From positions 1 to 22,849 of the forward strand of contig CALKIW010000115.1 in NCBI GenBank assembly GCA_937995875.1: DNA of 22,849 bases, in the 5' to 3' direction. Under the pieces are notes generated by a model that was not told the DNA's origin, did not search any database, and saw only the letters and a program-made list of their open reading frames with translations. Source of the stretch: an uncultured Bacteroidales bacterium. Lineage in GTDB: Bacteria; Bacteroidota; Bacteroidia; Bacteroidales; Bacteroidaceae. Both the position numbers and the translations under genes were made by a program. Shown here piece by piece: positions 7,420-14,518 of this stretch; within the stretch, counting starts at the first letter, position 1, and every line of letters begins with the position of its first letter.

Positions 7420-8010
7420 CTATTTCCTTCTGCGCTTTTTCTCTGTCTCGCGCATCGTTATCTTATCAAACTTAAAGGTGTTCAAATCCAGCTGCACACG
7501 TCCATCGGTGTATCGTGCCAAGTCATCGGCCACTTTCTCGTCGCTGCAACTGTGGCTCCACTGCATCAAATCGCGCTTCATCTGATTGGCAGCCAGCCTC
7601 ACCAAAGCATCAAATTCGTCACCATCAAGCATCGACTTGAGTTTGTCAAAGATGCCAAACATCATACGCCCATAATGGCGCACGGGTATTTGCTGCTTCG
7701 GATAGTCCATCGGCTCCGGTTTGTTGCCGATAGTCTTTGCCTGAGACACATCGTAAGGCCAGTCTATATCGAGCTTGAAATCACTCATCAAGGCCAGATG
7801 GTCCCATAGTTTCTGCTTGTAACCGGCACTGTTGCGCATCTGCGGAAACATCCGTTCCATAGTTACAATGATGGTTTCCGCACAGCGTTGGCGCTCGGCC
7901 TTGTCCTCTAATGTCAGTGCATGATTCACCATGTTCTGCACTTCCCTACCGTATTCCGGCAGCACAAGTTTCTCACGTTGCGTGTTATAATCCAATCCGT
8001 CTATCTTCAT
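7420..8010 (-). CDS. DUF4290 family protein
   Basis: This 196-residue protein matches from memory the DUF4290 family, which is typical of Bacteroidota and has no established function. The N-terminal DYNTQREKLVLPEYGRE is the recognisable family signature. The rest is alpha-helical, charged and soluble, with no signal peptide or membrane segment, and the end is basic (EKKRRRK). The open frame runs back to an ATG at 8079, but that would read through the hairpin sequences at 8037-8079. The ATG at 8010, giving MKIDGLDYNTQ, fits the family start. It is 3 bp from murA, which suggests co-expression with cell-wall synthesis; a functional link is inference only. Confidence 0.85.
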   Translation of the reverse strand: MKIDGLDYNTQREKLVLPEYGREVQNMVNHALTLEDKAERQRCAETIIVTMERMFPQMRNSAGYKQKLWDHLALMSDFKLDIDWPYDVSQAKTIGNKPEPMDYPKQQIPVRHYGRMMFGIFDKLKSMLDGDEFDALVRLAANQMKRDLMQWSHSCSDEKVADDLARYTDGRVQLDLNTFKFDKITMRETEKKRRRK

Positions 8011-8141
8011 AATAAAAGCCTCTCCTAACCTAATCCCCTCTCTTGAGAGAGGAATGCCATAAGGAGGCTCGTATGGCATTTGCTTGAAACAATTTGCTTT
8101 TCCGCCTAATCTCCCCCGACAGGGAGAATGGCGGTAAGTCT
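8011..8141. repeat. Cluster of short hairpin repeats between tsaB and the DUF4290 gene
   Basis: Three inverted repeats are packed into about 100 bp. They are CCTCTC-TTGA-GAGAGG (8037-8052), ATGCCAT/ATGGCAT (8054-8060 and 8073-8079), and a two-part hairpin CCGCC/GGCGG (8102-8106 and 8130-8134) with inner arms CTCCC/GGGAG (8111-8115 and 8122-8126). The first and last both follow a CCTAA(c)CT-like lead, so they look like two related units. They would fold in the operon mRNA after tsaB. Confidence 0.6.
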
Positions 8142-8834
8142 TTACAACAGTTTGCGAGGCTGTTTAGCCACGAAATCCTTGAGGTAGAATGGCACAAAAT
8201 AGGCCACGTCCTCATACTGTTCGAGCGCCACCCGCTTTTCCGCCAACGGTAACATATTCTTGGCAATCGGCTCAATTCCCTCTATAAATCGGGCGTTGGG
8301 ATGATTGATAATATCCTTGCACTTCATGGCTCCGTTACCAAAGAAATACACCGGTCCCTTATCCAGATATTCCCTGTATGTTTCCTCATCCACCACATCA
8401 GCATGAATGGGGCGCACCTCGTTCAGCGAGCGGTCGAACACCTGTGCGTAAACCTCCATCCTGCGGGCGTCGAGCATGGGGCAGAGCAATGCGTTTTCTT
8501 CGGCAACTCTTTCCCTGAGCAGCACGGGAACGCACAACAGTTCCAACGTGGGCACTCCGATGAGCTTCACATTACGTCCATAACACACCCCCTTGCCCAT
8601 CGACACACCAATGCGCAAACCCGTATATGATCCCGGCCCGCAACTCACGGCCACCGCGTCCAAAGGTATGGCATGGCTGTCTATAAACGAGAGAGCCTCA
8701 TCAACGTATGTGCCGAGTTTCTCCGCATGATTAGGCCCCGTGTGGTCTTCCTGATGAAAAATACAACCGCCGTTTTCACTCACGGCAACCGAACACACAT
8801 TGGTACTCGTTTCAATATACAATATACATGACAT
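8142..8834 (-). CDS. tsaB: tRNA threonylcarbamoyladenosine biosynthesis protein TsaB
   Basis: TsaB (YeaZ) is the non-catalytic partner of TsaD in making N6-threonylcarbamoyladenosine at position 37 of ANN-decoding tRNAs. The 230-residue protein has the ASKHA-fold start ILYIETSTNVCSVAV (residues 4-18), then the NHAEKL segment and the signature GPGSYTGLRIG (66-76). The C-terminal half is shorter and more variable, as in the family. It is the first gene of the long minus-strand run and has a plausible promoter about 60 bp upstream. A gap of about 130 bp with hairpins separates it from the next gene, so expression could differ downstream. Confidence 0.93.
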   Translation of the reverse strand: MSCILYIETSTNVCSVAVSENGGCIFHQEDHTGPNHAEKLGTYVDEALSFIDSHAIPLDAVAVSCGPGSYTGLRIGVSMGKGVCYGRNVKLIGVPTLELLCVPVLLRERVAEENALLCPMLDARRMEVYAQVFDRSLNEVRPIHADVVDEETYREYLDKGPVYFFGNGAMKCKDIINHPNARFIEGIEPIAKNMLPLAEKRVALEQYEDVAYFVPFYLKDFVAKQPRKLL

Positions 8835-8896
8835 AATATCGTACTGTTTTTATGTTTAAAAAATCATATTCCGACTTAACCCAACCGCTTCAAAGT

Positions 8897-8928
8897 CAAA
8901 GATAGCTTCGGAATGAACGATCCGCCAA
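8897..8928 (-). promoter_or_regulatory. Predicted promoter of the tsaB-rseP operon
   Basis: On the minus strand the box TATCTTTG (plus coordinates 8904 to 8897) is a good -7 element. TTGG (8928 to 8925) lies 20 bases upstream at the -33 position. Transcription would start near 8891, giving a leader of about 57 bases before the tsaB ATG. Confidence 0.6.
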
Positions 8929-9081
8929 GCAACCGGAGACGACCGGCCAAGCCTCATTGTTTTCCGAAACTCGCGCCTGCCGACTTCCTCAACCACTCCA
9001 ACTCCTTGAGTTTCCAAACTCATGTTTGTTGGCAATAGTATTAATAAAGTGCAAATTTAGTCTTTTTTCCTCCATTTTTTG

Positions 9082-9089
9082 TACTTTTG
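9082..9089 (+). promoter_or_regulatory. Predicted -7 box for the yicC-gmk-nadD operon
   Basis: TACTTTTG matches TAnnTTTG. The -33 region is AT-rich without a clear TTTG. Transcription would start near 9095, which supports the ATG at 9114 over the upstream in-frame TTG at 9087 as the start of yicC. Confidence 0.55.
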
Positions 9090-9113
9090 CAGAAATTTAA
9101 CTTGAAAGTAACT

Positions 9114-9989
9114 ATGATACAGTCGATGACGGGTTACGGCAAGTCTGTTGTAATCTACAGAGAGAAGAAAATTAATGTCGAGATTAAATCCCTCAACAGC
9201 AAGAATCTGGACCTATCCGTTCGTATAGCTCCACTCTATCGTGAGAAAGAGATGGAGATACGTCAGAAACTTGCTGCCGCACTGACCAGAGGGAAGGTTG
9301 ATTTCTCCATTTGGATAGAAAAAGCCACACTGGTTGATGCCACCCCCATTAATACCGCGCTTGTTGAGAATTATTACAAGCAGATCAAAGATATTTCCGC
9401 CAAGACGGGCATCCCCGAACCCACCGACTGGTATGCCACTTTGTTGAACATGCCGGACGTTCTACTCAAAACCGATATAGAGAAACTCGAAGACGATGAG
9501 TGGAATGCCGTGTGCGAAGCCATCGACAAGGCCCTTGTCGAAATTCTGGAATTCCGCCGTCAGGAAGGTGCTGCATTGGAAAAGAAATTCCACGAAAAGA
9601 TCGACAATATTGAGACCTTGCTCAAGTCTATAGAGCCTTTCGAGGAGAGTCGTGTGCCCAAAATCAGAGAGATGATTGTCAAAGGGCTGGAGCAGATTCC
9701 CGAAGTGGATTACAACCAAAACCGACTTGAGCAAGAACTTATTTATTATATTGGGAAACTCGACATCAGCGAGGAGAAGCAACGCCTGACCAACCATCTG
9801 AAGTATTTCCGCGAAACCATGGCCGAAAACCGTGCCAACGGCAAGAAACTCGGCTTCATCGCACAGGAGATGGGGCGCGAAATCAACACCACCGGCTCCA
9901 AAAGCAATCAGGCGGAAATGCAGAACATTGTCGTCCAGATGAAGGACGAGTTGGAACAAATCAAGGAACAGGTGCTCAACGCATTGTAA
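9114..9989 (+). CDS. yicC: YicC family endoribonuclease
   Basis: The 291-residue product begins MIQSMTGYGKS, the near-invariant start of YicC proteins. It has the N-terminal YicC domain (residues ~1-155, including NSKNLDLSVR) and the C-terminal DUF1732 domain (~205-291), ending with the conserved EMGREINTTGSKSN segment. The family is a conserved bacterial stress-related protein, and E. coli YicC has been described as an endoribonuclease. The frame stays open to a TTG at 9087, but that codon overlaps the -7 box. The gene is followed 69 bp later by gmk; yicC-gmk adjacency is common across bacteria. Confidence 0.93.
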   Translation: MIQSMTGYGKSVVIYREKKINVEIKSLNSKNLDLSVRIAPLYREKEMEIRQKLAAALTRGKVDFSIWIEKATLVDATPINTALVENYYKQIKDISAKTGIPEPTDWYATLLNMPDVLLKTDIEKLEDDEWNAVCEAIDKALVEILEFRRQEGAALEKKFHEKIDNIETLLKSIEPFEESRVPKIREMIVKGLEQIPEVDYNQNRLEQELIYYIGKLDISEEKQRLTNHLKYFRETMAENRANGKKLGFIAQEMGREINTTGSKSNQAEMQNIVVQMKDELEQIKEQVLNAL

Positions 9990-10058
9990 AACCTCCGCAC
10001 CCTCCACATTCCCACATTTTTCCGTCATACGTTTCCAATCTTCAAGACCTCCCCAACA

Positions 10059-10658
10059 ATGAACACCACTTCACCCAACACAGACCATCAAGCCAAGCTT
10101 GTTATCTTCAGTGCTCCGAGCGGAAGCGGCAAGAGCACCATCGTAAACTTCCTCATGCAAGAGCATCCCGAACTGCAATTGGCCTTCTCCATATCGTGCA
10201 CCAGTCGTGCGCCACGCGGCACCGAGCGTCATGGAGTGGAATATTTTTTTCTCTCTCCCGAAGCGTTCAAGGCGAAAATCGCCAACGATGAGTTTTTGGA
10301 ATACGAGGAAGTGTACCCCAATCGTTTCTACGGCACATTGAAATCGCAGGTCGAAAACCAGTGTGAGGCGGGGCAGAATGTGGTGTTCGACGTCGATGTG
10401 AAGGGCGGTTGCAACATCAAGAAATTCTATGGCGAACGTGCGCTGAGCGTGTTCATACAGCCCCCATCGGTCGAGGAGCTGCGTCGCCGGCTCGTTGGGC
10501 GTGGCACCGACACCCCCGAAGTGATCGAGCAGCGACTGGCCAAAGCCGAGTACGAACTCACTTTTGCCGATCAGTTCGACCGCATCATCATCAACGACGA
10601 CTTGGCTACGGCACAGGCCGAAGCCCTGAAAATCGTCAGCGACTTCCTTGCCCGATAA
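10059..10658 (+). CDS. gmk: Guanylate kinase
   Basis: Guanylate kinase phosphorylates GMP to GDP with ATP, supplying GTP, dGTP and (p)ppGpp precursors. The 199-residue protein has the P-loop APSGSGKST (residues 19-27). The GMP-binding segment is SCTSRAPRGTERHGVEYFF, and the lid region contains RRRLVGRGTDTPEVIEQRL. A short non-conserved, Thr/Asn-rich N-terminus of about 12 residues precedes the core. It lies between yicC and nadD on the same strand, probably in one operon; nadD begins about 60 bp after its stop. Confidence 0.96.
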   Translation: MNTTSPNTDHQAKLVIFSAPSGSGKSTIVNFLMQEHPELQLAFSISCTSRAPRGTERHGVEYFFLSPEAFKAKIANDEFLEYEEVYPNRFYGTLKSQVENQCEAGQNVVFDVDVKGGCNIKKFYGERALSVFIQPPSVEELRRRLVGRGTDTPEVIEQRLAKAEYELTFADQFDRIIINDDLATAQAEALKIVSDFLAR

Positions 10659-10719
10659 TCGCCCGGCTCTTTGGGGAGGTGCACCATCAATCGTTATCCA
10701 CCATTCAGCATCGAAGAAC

Positions 10720-11346
10720 ATGACCGCCAACCCAACCCAAAACCCCACCCCGCACACCGATGCGCTCCCACCGAAGAAGCGTATAGGTGTCTTCGGCGGC
10801 AGCTTCAACCCCATTCATACCGGACACATCGCCTTGGCCCAACAGATTATGAAAGAGGCCACACTCGACGAAATTTGGTTTGTCGTCTCCCCACTCAACC
10901 CCTTCAAAACAACCAACGACGATCTCCTTGCCGACGACCTGCGACTCGGCCTCACCCGAAAGGCACTCCAAGACGAGCCACGTTTCATGGCCTCCGACTA
11001 CGAGTTCCACCTCCCCAAGCCCTCCTATACGTGGAACACGCTTAAACATCTCGCCACCGATTATCCCGACCGTCAGTTCGTTCTCATCATCGGTGCCGAC
11101 AACTGGTTGGCCTTCGACCGATGGGCCGAGCCAACATACATTCTCGCCCACCACGAAATCGCAGTTTATCCACGCAAAGGCTTCCCCATTGATGAAGCCT
11201 CCCTGCCTTCGAATGTGCATCTCGTCAATACCCGGCTCTACCCCATCAGCAGCACCGACATACGCCAACGCGTCAAGAAGGGGCAGTCCATCGACGATCT
11301 TGTGCCCAAGAATATTCACAACGAAGTATTGAAACTCTACCGCTGA
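10720..11346 (+). CDS. nadD: Nicotinate-nucleotide adenylyltransferase
   Basis: NadD joins nicotinate mononucleotide and ATP to form deamido-NAD in NAD synthesis. With the ATG at 10720 the protein has 208 residues. It carries the nucleotidyltransferase motif GGSFNPIHTGH (residues 26-36; T/HxGH type) and the C-terminal ISSTDIR motif (176-182) that binds ATP. The frame is open back to a TTG at 10648 overlapping the gmk stop, but that adds 24 unconserved residues. Even from the ATG there is a proline/threonine-rich tail of about 18 residues before the core. It is the last gene of the yicC-gmk-nadD run and no clear terminator follows. Confidence 0.95.
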   Translation: MTANPTQNPTPHTDALPPKKRIGVFGGSFNPIHTGHIALAQQIMKEATLDEIWFVVSPLNPFKTTNDDLLADDLRLGLTRKALQDEPRFMASDYEFHLPKPSYTWNTLKHLATDYPDRQFVLIIGADNWLAFDRWAEPTYILAHHEIAVYPRKGFPIDEASLPSNVHLVNTRLYPISSTDIRQRVKKGQSIDDLVPKNIHNEVLKLYR

Positions 11347-11482
11347 ACGGAGCGCAAACCTCTCCCCCTCTCCTTAAATATTCAGTAATGTTTGGAAATG
11401 TCGAGTATTTATATTTATCTTTACAAACACCCCTTTATTTTTCGTTTATTCTGAAATAAATCTGTTACGGCTCGAAATTCGT

Positions 11483-11490
11483 TAAATTTG
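11483..11490 (+). promoter_or_regulatory. Promoter-like -7 box inside repeat copy 2
   Basis: TAAATTTG fits TAnnTTTG and TCTG lies 18 bases upstream (11461-11464). Copy 1 has TTTG (59-62) and AAAATTTG (82-89) at matching positions with 19 bases between. No gene follows within the repeat, so if used it would make a non-coding RNA. Confidence 0.35.
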
Positions 11491-11573
11491 CGACAATTCG
11501 TAGTCCGCTGATAATCAATGCATTTTATAAAAGCCCCTTCGCGCCCTCAGTTTATTCGTTCGCGGTTGCATAC

Positions 11574-11664
11574 CTAACGGCTGTGCGAGAACGGCTCAAC
11601 CGCAGTGCGGATGAGGCTTAGTCGCGCTACGGTTAGGCCTTAACCATACCGCCGTTAAGGCTCC
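11574..11664. repeat. 22-bp phased degenerate tandem repeat (copy 2)
   Basis: Equivalent unit positions fall at 11576, 11598, 11620 and 11642, again exactly 22 bp apart, with a degraded fifth unit near 11664. Units read like CTAACGGCTGTGCGAG, CAACCGCAGTGCGGAT, TAGTCGCGCTACGG and TAACCATACCGCCG. The first unit CCTAACGGC and the later GCCGTTAAGG are also nearly complementary, so the RNA could fold across the array. Confidence 0.75.
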
Positions 11665-11873
11665 GCCATGATAGGACGGAATACAAAACCCACTGTGAGG
11701 GCTGTTTTCGGGTTGGGCGAGGGAACAATGAGGGCAGAAACATAGCCCTTTTTGCGCTGGATGACGAGAAAATAGACACGGAAAAACGGTAACCATTCTT
11801 TACATATATAAAGACACGATAGACTCCCGATTGTCCCGGCAGTGCTCTCCGTTCCTAACTTGCGATTACCGTC

Positions 11874-13004
11874 CTAACGGTTGGCCATCCGTTCCAAAAG
11901 AATTTCAACGAGGCGAGGAACGGCATAGCGGTCTATATCCGCCTCGTCTATCCAGATATAGTCAGCGGGCAGTGCGGGACGCGTATGCGTTTCCAACAAA
12001 TAGAAATCAGCGAGAATCACCTGATGCGTCAATACATGTTTCACCCCGTGACAAATCATTTGGGCGTGACCGTTCGTCCGGGCAGCCATGGCGTCGATCT
12101 CCGTCGGCTGTTTCACGGAAACGCCCGACACGCTATCGGCAACCGACTTTCCCCGACTTTGAGAAACAAGATACGGCTCCCAAAGGCCCTGCCATATATC
12201 CCCCCTGCCACGTCGCCGGATGGTCGTCTCTCCGTTGCAGCGGATGTATAGATAGATGAAGTGGCGACGTTTCACCTTCACCGTTTTGAGCTTGACCGGC
12301 AACTCGTCTACGCGCCCCTGTCGCAGCGCCTCACAATCCTCATTGAACGGACAAGTCACACAAGCCGGCGACTTCGGTGTGCACTGCGTAGCACCGAAAT
12401 CCATCATGGCCGCGTTCAGCGCCGCTGCGCCACCCTCCAAATGCGCACTGCCCCAATCGATGGCAGAAACCAGAGCGCACTGCTTCGATGCAACAGCCAT
12501 GATGTCGTCGGCCAACGCCTGAAATGCCTTCTTTCCCTCCGTTGAATTGATGGGCGTGCCGATGCCGAATATCCGCGACAGCACCCTGTAGAAATTGCCA
12601 TCTACAGCCGCAGCCGGTATGCCAAAAGCAAACGAGGCAATGGCTGCCGCCGTGTAATTTCCCACGCCTTTCAGTTTTTGAAGGTCGTCCAACGTGTCGG
12701 GAAAATGGCCCAACGACACGATCTGCCGGGCAGCCTTATGCAGATTGCGCGCCCTGCTGTAATAGCCCAATCCCTGCCACAGCTTCAGCACGTCATCTTC
12801 GGATGCTGCCGCCAACTTATCGACTATGGGATAGGTCTCCATAAACCGCTCCCAATAGGCCATGCCCTGACTGATGCGCGTCTGTTGCAAGATGATTTCG
12901 CTCAGCCATATCGCATAAGGGTCATGCGTGTGGCGCCAGGGAAGGTCGCGCCCATTGGCAGCAAACCAGTTGAGAAGCGTGTGAGAGAAAATTTCGGGTG
13001 ACAT
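11874..13004 (-). CDS. mutY: A/G-specific adenine glycosylase MutY
   Basis: MutY removes adenine mispaired with 8-oxoguanine. The 376-residue protein has the catalytic Glu36 in WLSEIILQQT and the helix-hairpin-helix LKGVGNYTAAAIASFAF (residues 111-127). The catalytic Asp135 lies in AVDGNFYRV, and the 4Fe-4S loop is Cys208-x6-Cys215-x2-Cys218-x5-Cys224. A C-terminal NUDIX-like domain (~235-376) would read 8-oxoG. Just before the cluster, the usual NQA-x-M-(D/E)-x-GA reads NAAMMDFGA, and is preceded by an unusual Gly/Ala-rich stretch, HLEGGAAAL (188-196). It starts 49 bp after the Fur-family gene on the same strand and is probably co-transcribed with it. Confidence 0.95.
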   Translation of the reverse strand: MSPEIFSHTLLNWFAANGRDLPWRHTHDPYAIWLSEIILQQTRISQGMAYWERFMETYPIVDKLAAASEDDVLKLWQGLGYYSRARNLHKAARQIVSLGHFPDTLDDLQKLKGVGNYTAAAIASFAFGIPAAAVDGNFYRVLSRIFGIGTPINSTEGKKAFQALADDIMAVASKQCALVSAIDWGSAHLEGGAAALNAAMMDFGATQCTPKSPACVTCPFNEDCEALRQGRVDELPVKLKTVKVKRRHFIYLYIRCNGETTIRRRGRGDIWQGLWEPYLVSQSRGKSVADSVSGVSVKQPTEIDAMAARTNGHAQMICHGVKHVLTHQVILADFYLLETHTRPALPADYIWIDEADIDRYAVPRLVEILLERMANR

Positions 13005-13053
13005 AGTTTGGAGATAGAAATAAGACTTTGTTCTGCCTTATCTCCCGCATACA

Positions 13054-13482
13054 TCAGCGGGCGTTGCGGCGCGAACATTCCGGGCATATCCCCTTCACCA
13101 TATAATTGATGGTCGTCATGGCATATCCCTCAGGCAGTTCCACCTGCGGAATGGGAAGGTCGTGCAGACAAAACACCCGGTGACAGCGCTCACAATAGAA
13201 ATGCACGTGTATGTCGTCGTCCTCATCTTCGTCGTGGCTATAGCACAATTCGTATTTCACAACGCCATCGCCGTCTTCTAAGGAATGGACCAAATGATGC
13301 TTACGAAGCACCATCAAACTACGGAATATACCGCTTTTATCAATGGTAAGGATGGTGTTTTCCAAGTCAGAAATCGATGAGGGATGCTCCTCGTCGGCCA
13401 GCGCCTTCACCACCAAGATGCGGTTGCTCGTGGGTTTGATACCATGCTGCTGAAGCAGTTTTACACATAATTCTTCGTCCAT
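13054..13482 (-). CDS. Fur family transcriptional regulator
   Basis: Fur-family proteins are metal-dependent winged-helix repressors controlling iron, zinc or peroxide responses. The 142-residue form has an N-terminal winged helix (GIKPTSNRILVVKAL, then the recognition region SGIFRSLMVLRKHHLV). A dimerisation domain follows, with two CxxC pairs (Cys97/Cys100 and Cys133/Cys136) that would hold structural zinc. The metal-site region HDEDEDDDIHVHF is unusually acidic. The frame extends to an ATG at 13515, but a -7 box TATTTTTG at 13498-13491 would start transcription near 13485. That favours the ATG at 13482 and a nearly leaderless mRNA. The metal specificity (Fur, Zur or PerR) cannot be told. 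Confidence 0.85.
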   Translation of the reverse strand: MDEELCVKLLQQHGIKPTSNRILVVKALADEEHPSSISDLENTILTIDKSGIFRSLMVLRKHHLVHSLEDGDGVVKYELCYSHDEDEDDDIHVHFYCERCHRVFCLHDLPIPQVELPEGYAMTTINYMVKGICPECSRRNAR

Positions 13483-13490
13483 AGCACCTG

Positions 13491-13498
13491 CAAAAATA
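13491..13498 (-). promoter_or_regulatory. Predicted -7 box for the fur-like gene
   Basis: On the minus strand TATTTTTG matches TAnnTTTG. It ends only 9 bases upstream of the chosen ATG at 13482, so the mRNA would have little or no leader. No good -33 TTTG is seen at the usual distance. Confidence 0.45.
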
Positions 13499-13542
13499 CG
13501 AATAATATTGTTCATTTGTCCGCGATATGGCGTTTAATTTAT

Positions 13543-13550
13543 TATCTTTG
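13543..13550 (+). promoter_or_regulatory. Predicted -7 box for thyX
   Basis: TATCTTTG is a strong match to the Bacteroidota -7 box, 29 bases before the thyX ATG. A TTTG lies at 13515-13518 but at a long spacing of 24 bases. It is divergent from, and about 45 bp away from, the -7 box of the fur-like gene. Confidence 0.6.
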
Positions 13551-13579
13551 CATACATCAATGTCATAAAAATCAAACCA

Positions 13580-14476
13580 ATGAAAATAGAAAAGCCTGTT
13601 TTTGAGATATGGATTCAGGAGCCGGGACTCGACGGCATCTATCAGCAGATAGAGCGTGCCGGCCGCGTTTGCTACAAGAGCGAGAATCGACGGAGCGCCG
13701 ATTCGGCCAAACCCTTCGTAGAAAGAATGATCAGAAGCGACCACACGGCAATGTTGGAGCATGGCAGCATCTACCTGATACTCTCACTGGAGGCGGACAA
13801 AGAAAAGACCATCGCTGAACATTATCTGCACAACAAGTTCTCCCACACGAACGTAATAGACGGTAAAGCGTATGTCACGACCAATCTGCGTGTGCTGATT
13901 GAAAACAAATGGATGGACGATTTGCAATACCTCACGGAGCCGACCCACCGGCACGAACGTCGCGTCACCGTACATTTCACCACCCAAATCGGGACGACGC
14001 GGGAGTTCAACCGCCACAGAGCCAACTCGATGGCCGAGCAGAGCACACGCTACTGCAACTACGCGAAGGACAAATTTGGCAATGAAATCACAATCAACCT
14101 GCCGGTCTGGGTGATGGAGCAGATGGCTGAACAAGGCGACGCCGTATTGAAATATACCACCAAAGACCTACCGATGCTTTTTCAAAAAGTATGTGAAGGC
14201 ACCGCCAGTGACTTGGAAAACTTGGTGTTTGCCAACCTCTCGGCCGAACAAGCCTACATGAATCTCACCGCCTTGGGGCGGACAGCTCAGGAGGCTCGCG
14301 CCGTACTGCCTCTTGACACCAACACCGAACTGGTGCACACCGCGTTTGTCTCAGATTGGAAACACTTCTTCGACCTTCGGGCAATCGGCACCACCGGTGC
14401 TCCCCATCCCGATGCCAAAGTGCTTGCCGAGCCGCTGATGGAAGCGTTTAAAAAATTAGGACAGATCGAGGTCTAA
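13580..14476 (+). CDS. thyX: FAD-dependent thymidylate synthase ThyX
   Basis: ThyX makes dTMP from dUMP using methylene-tetrahydrofolate, FAD and NADPH, without needing dihydrofolate reductase to recycle folate. The 298-residue protein contains the ThyX motif RHR-x7-S (Arg145-His-Arg147 to Ser155, in NRHRANSMAEQSTRY). It also has the upstream MLEHGSIYL segment typical of the flavin-binding part and the C-terminal ARAVLPLDTNTEL segment. It is somewhat longer than the 220-250 residues common in the family. The gene is divergent from the fur-like gene, with a predicted promoter in the shared 97-bp gap, and is followed in the same frame by the pseudouridine synthase. Confidence 0.95.
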   Translation: MKIEKPVFEIWIQEPGLDGIYQQIERAGRVCYKSENRRSADSAKPFVERMIRSDHTAMLEHGSIYLILSLEADKEKTIAEHYLHNKFSHTNVIDGKAYVTTNLRVLIENKWMDDLQYLTEPTHRHERRVTVHFTTQIGTTREFNRHRANSMAEQSTRYCNYAKDKFGNEITINLPVWVMEQMAEQGDAVLKYTTKDLPMLFQKVCEGTASDLENLVFANLSAEQAYMNLTALGRTAQEARAVLPLDTNTELVHTAFVSDWKHFFDLRAIGTTGAPHPDAKVLAEPLMEAFKKLGQIEV

Positions 14477-14518
14477 CGAGAAAACAGCCCCTACAACTTC
14501 CGCCCGCAGGAAATTTAT

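Larger units (their letters stand above)
11413..11819. repeat. Dispersed intergenic repeat, copy 2
   Basis: This is the partner of 11-395 and aligns in the same orientation with a drift of about 22 bp from left to right. The best-conserved block is an identical 24-bp run (11737-11760 here, 313-336 there). The left end (11461-11490) keeps a promoter-like arrangement seen in both copies. It is slightly longer and more GC-rich in the middle than copy 1. Confidence 0.85.
11347..11873. other. Non-coding region between nadD and mutY
   Basis: The 527 bp between the convergent nadD and mutY genes hold copy 2 of the dispersed repeat (about 11413-11819) and little else. A 66-codon minus-strand frame (11596-11796) lies inside the repeat and is in a different frame from the short frame in copy 1, so it is not taken as a gene. 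Confidence 0.75.

Noticed and set aside
8011..8079. Longer N-terminus of the DUF4290 protein starting at ATG 8079
   Set aside because: It would translate two hairpin repeats into residues unlike the family; ATG 8010 gives the normal start.
9087..9113. TTG start of yicC nine codons upstream
   Set aside because: The TTG overlaps the predicted -7 box, and MIQSMTGYG at 9114 is the family start.
10071..10814. Minus-strand open frame of 247 codons opposite gmk and nadD
   Set aside because: It is antisense to the guanylate kinase P-loop and the start of nadD and contains no known motif.
11596..11796. Small hypothetical protein of 66 codons (minus strand) in repeat copy 2
   Set aside because: It lies wholly inside a non-coding repeat and does not match the frame of the equivalent frame in copy 1.
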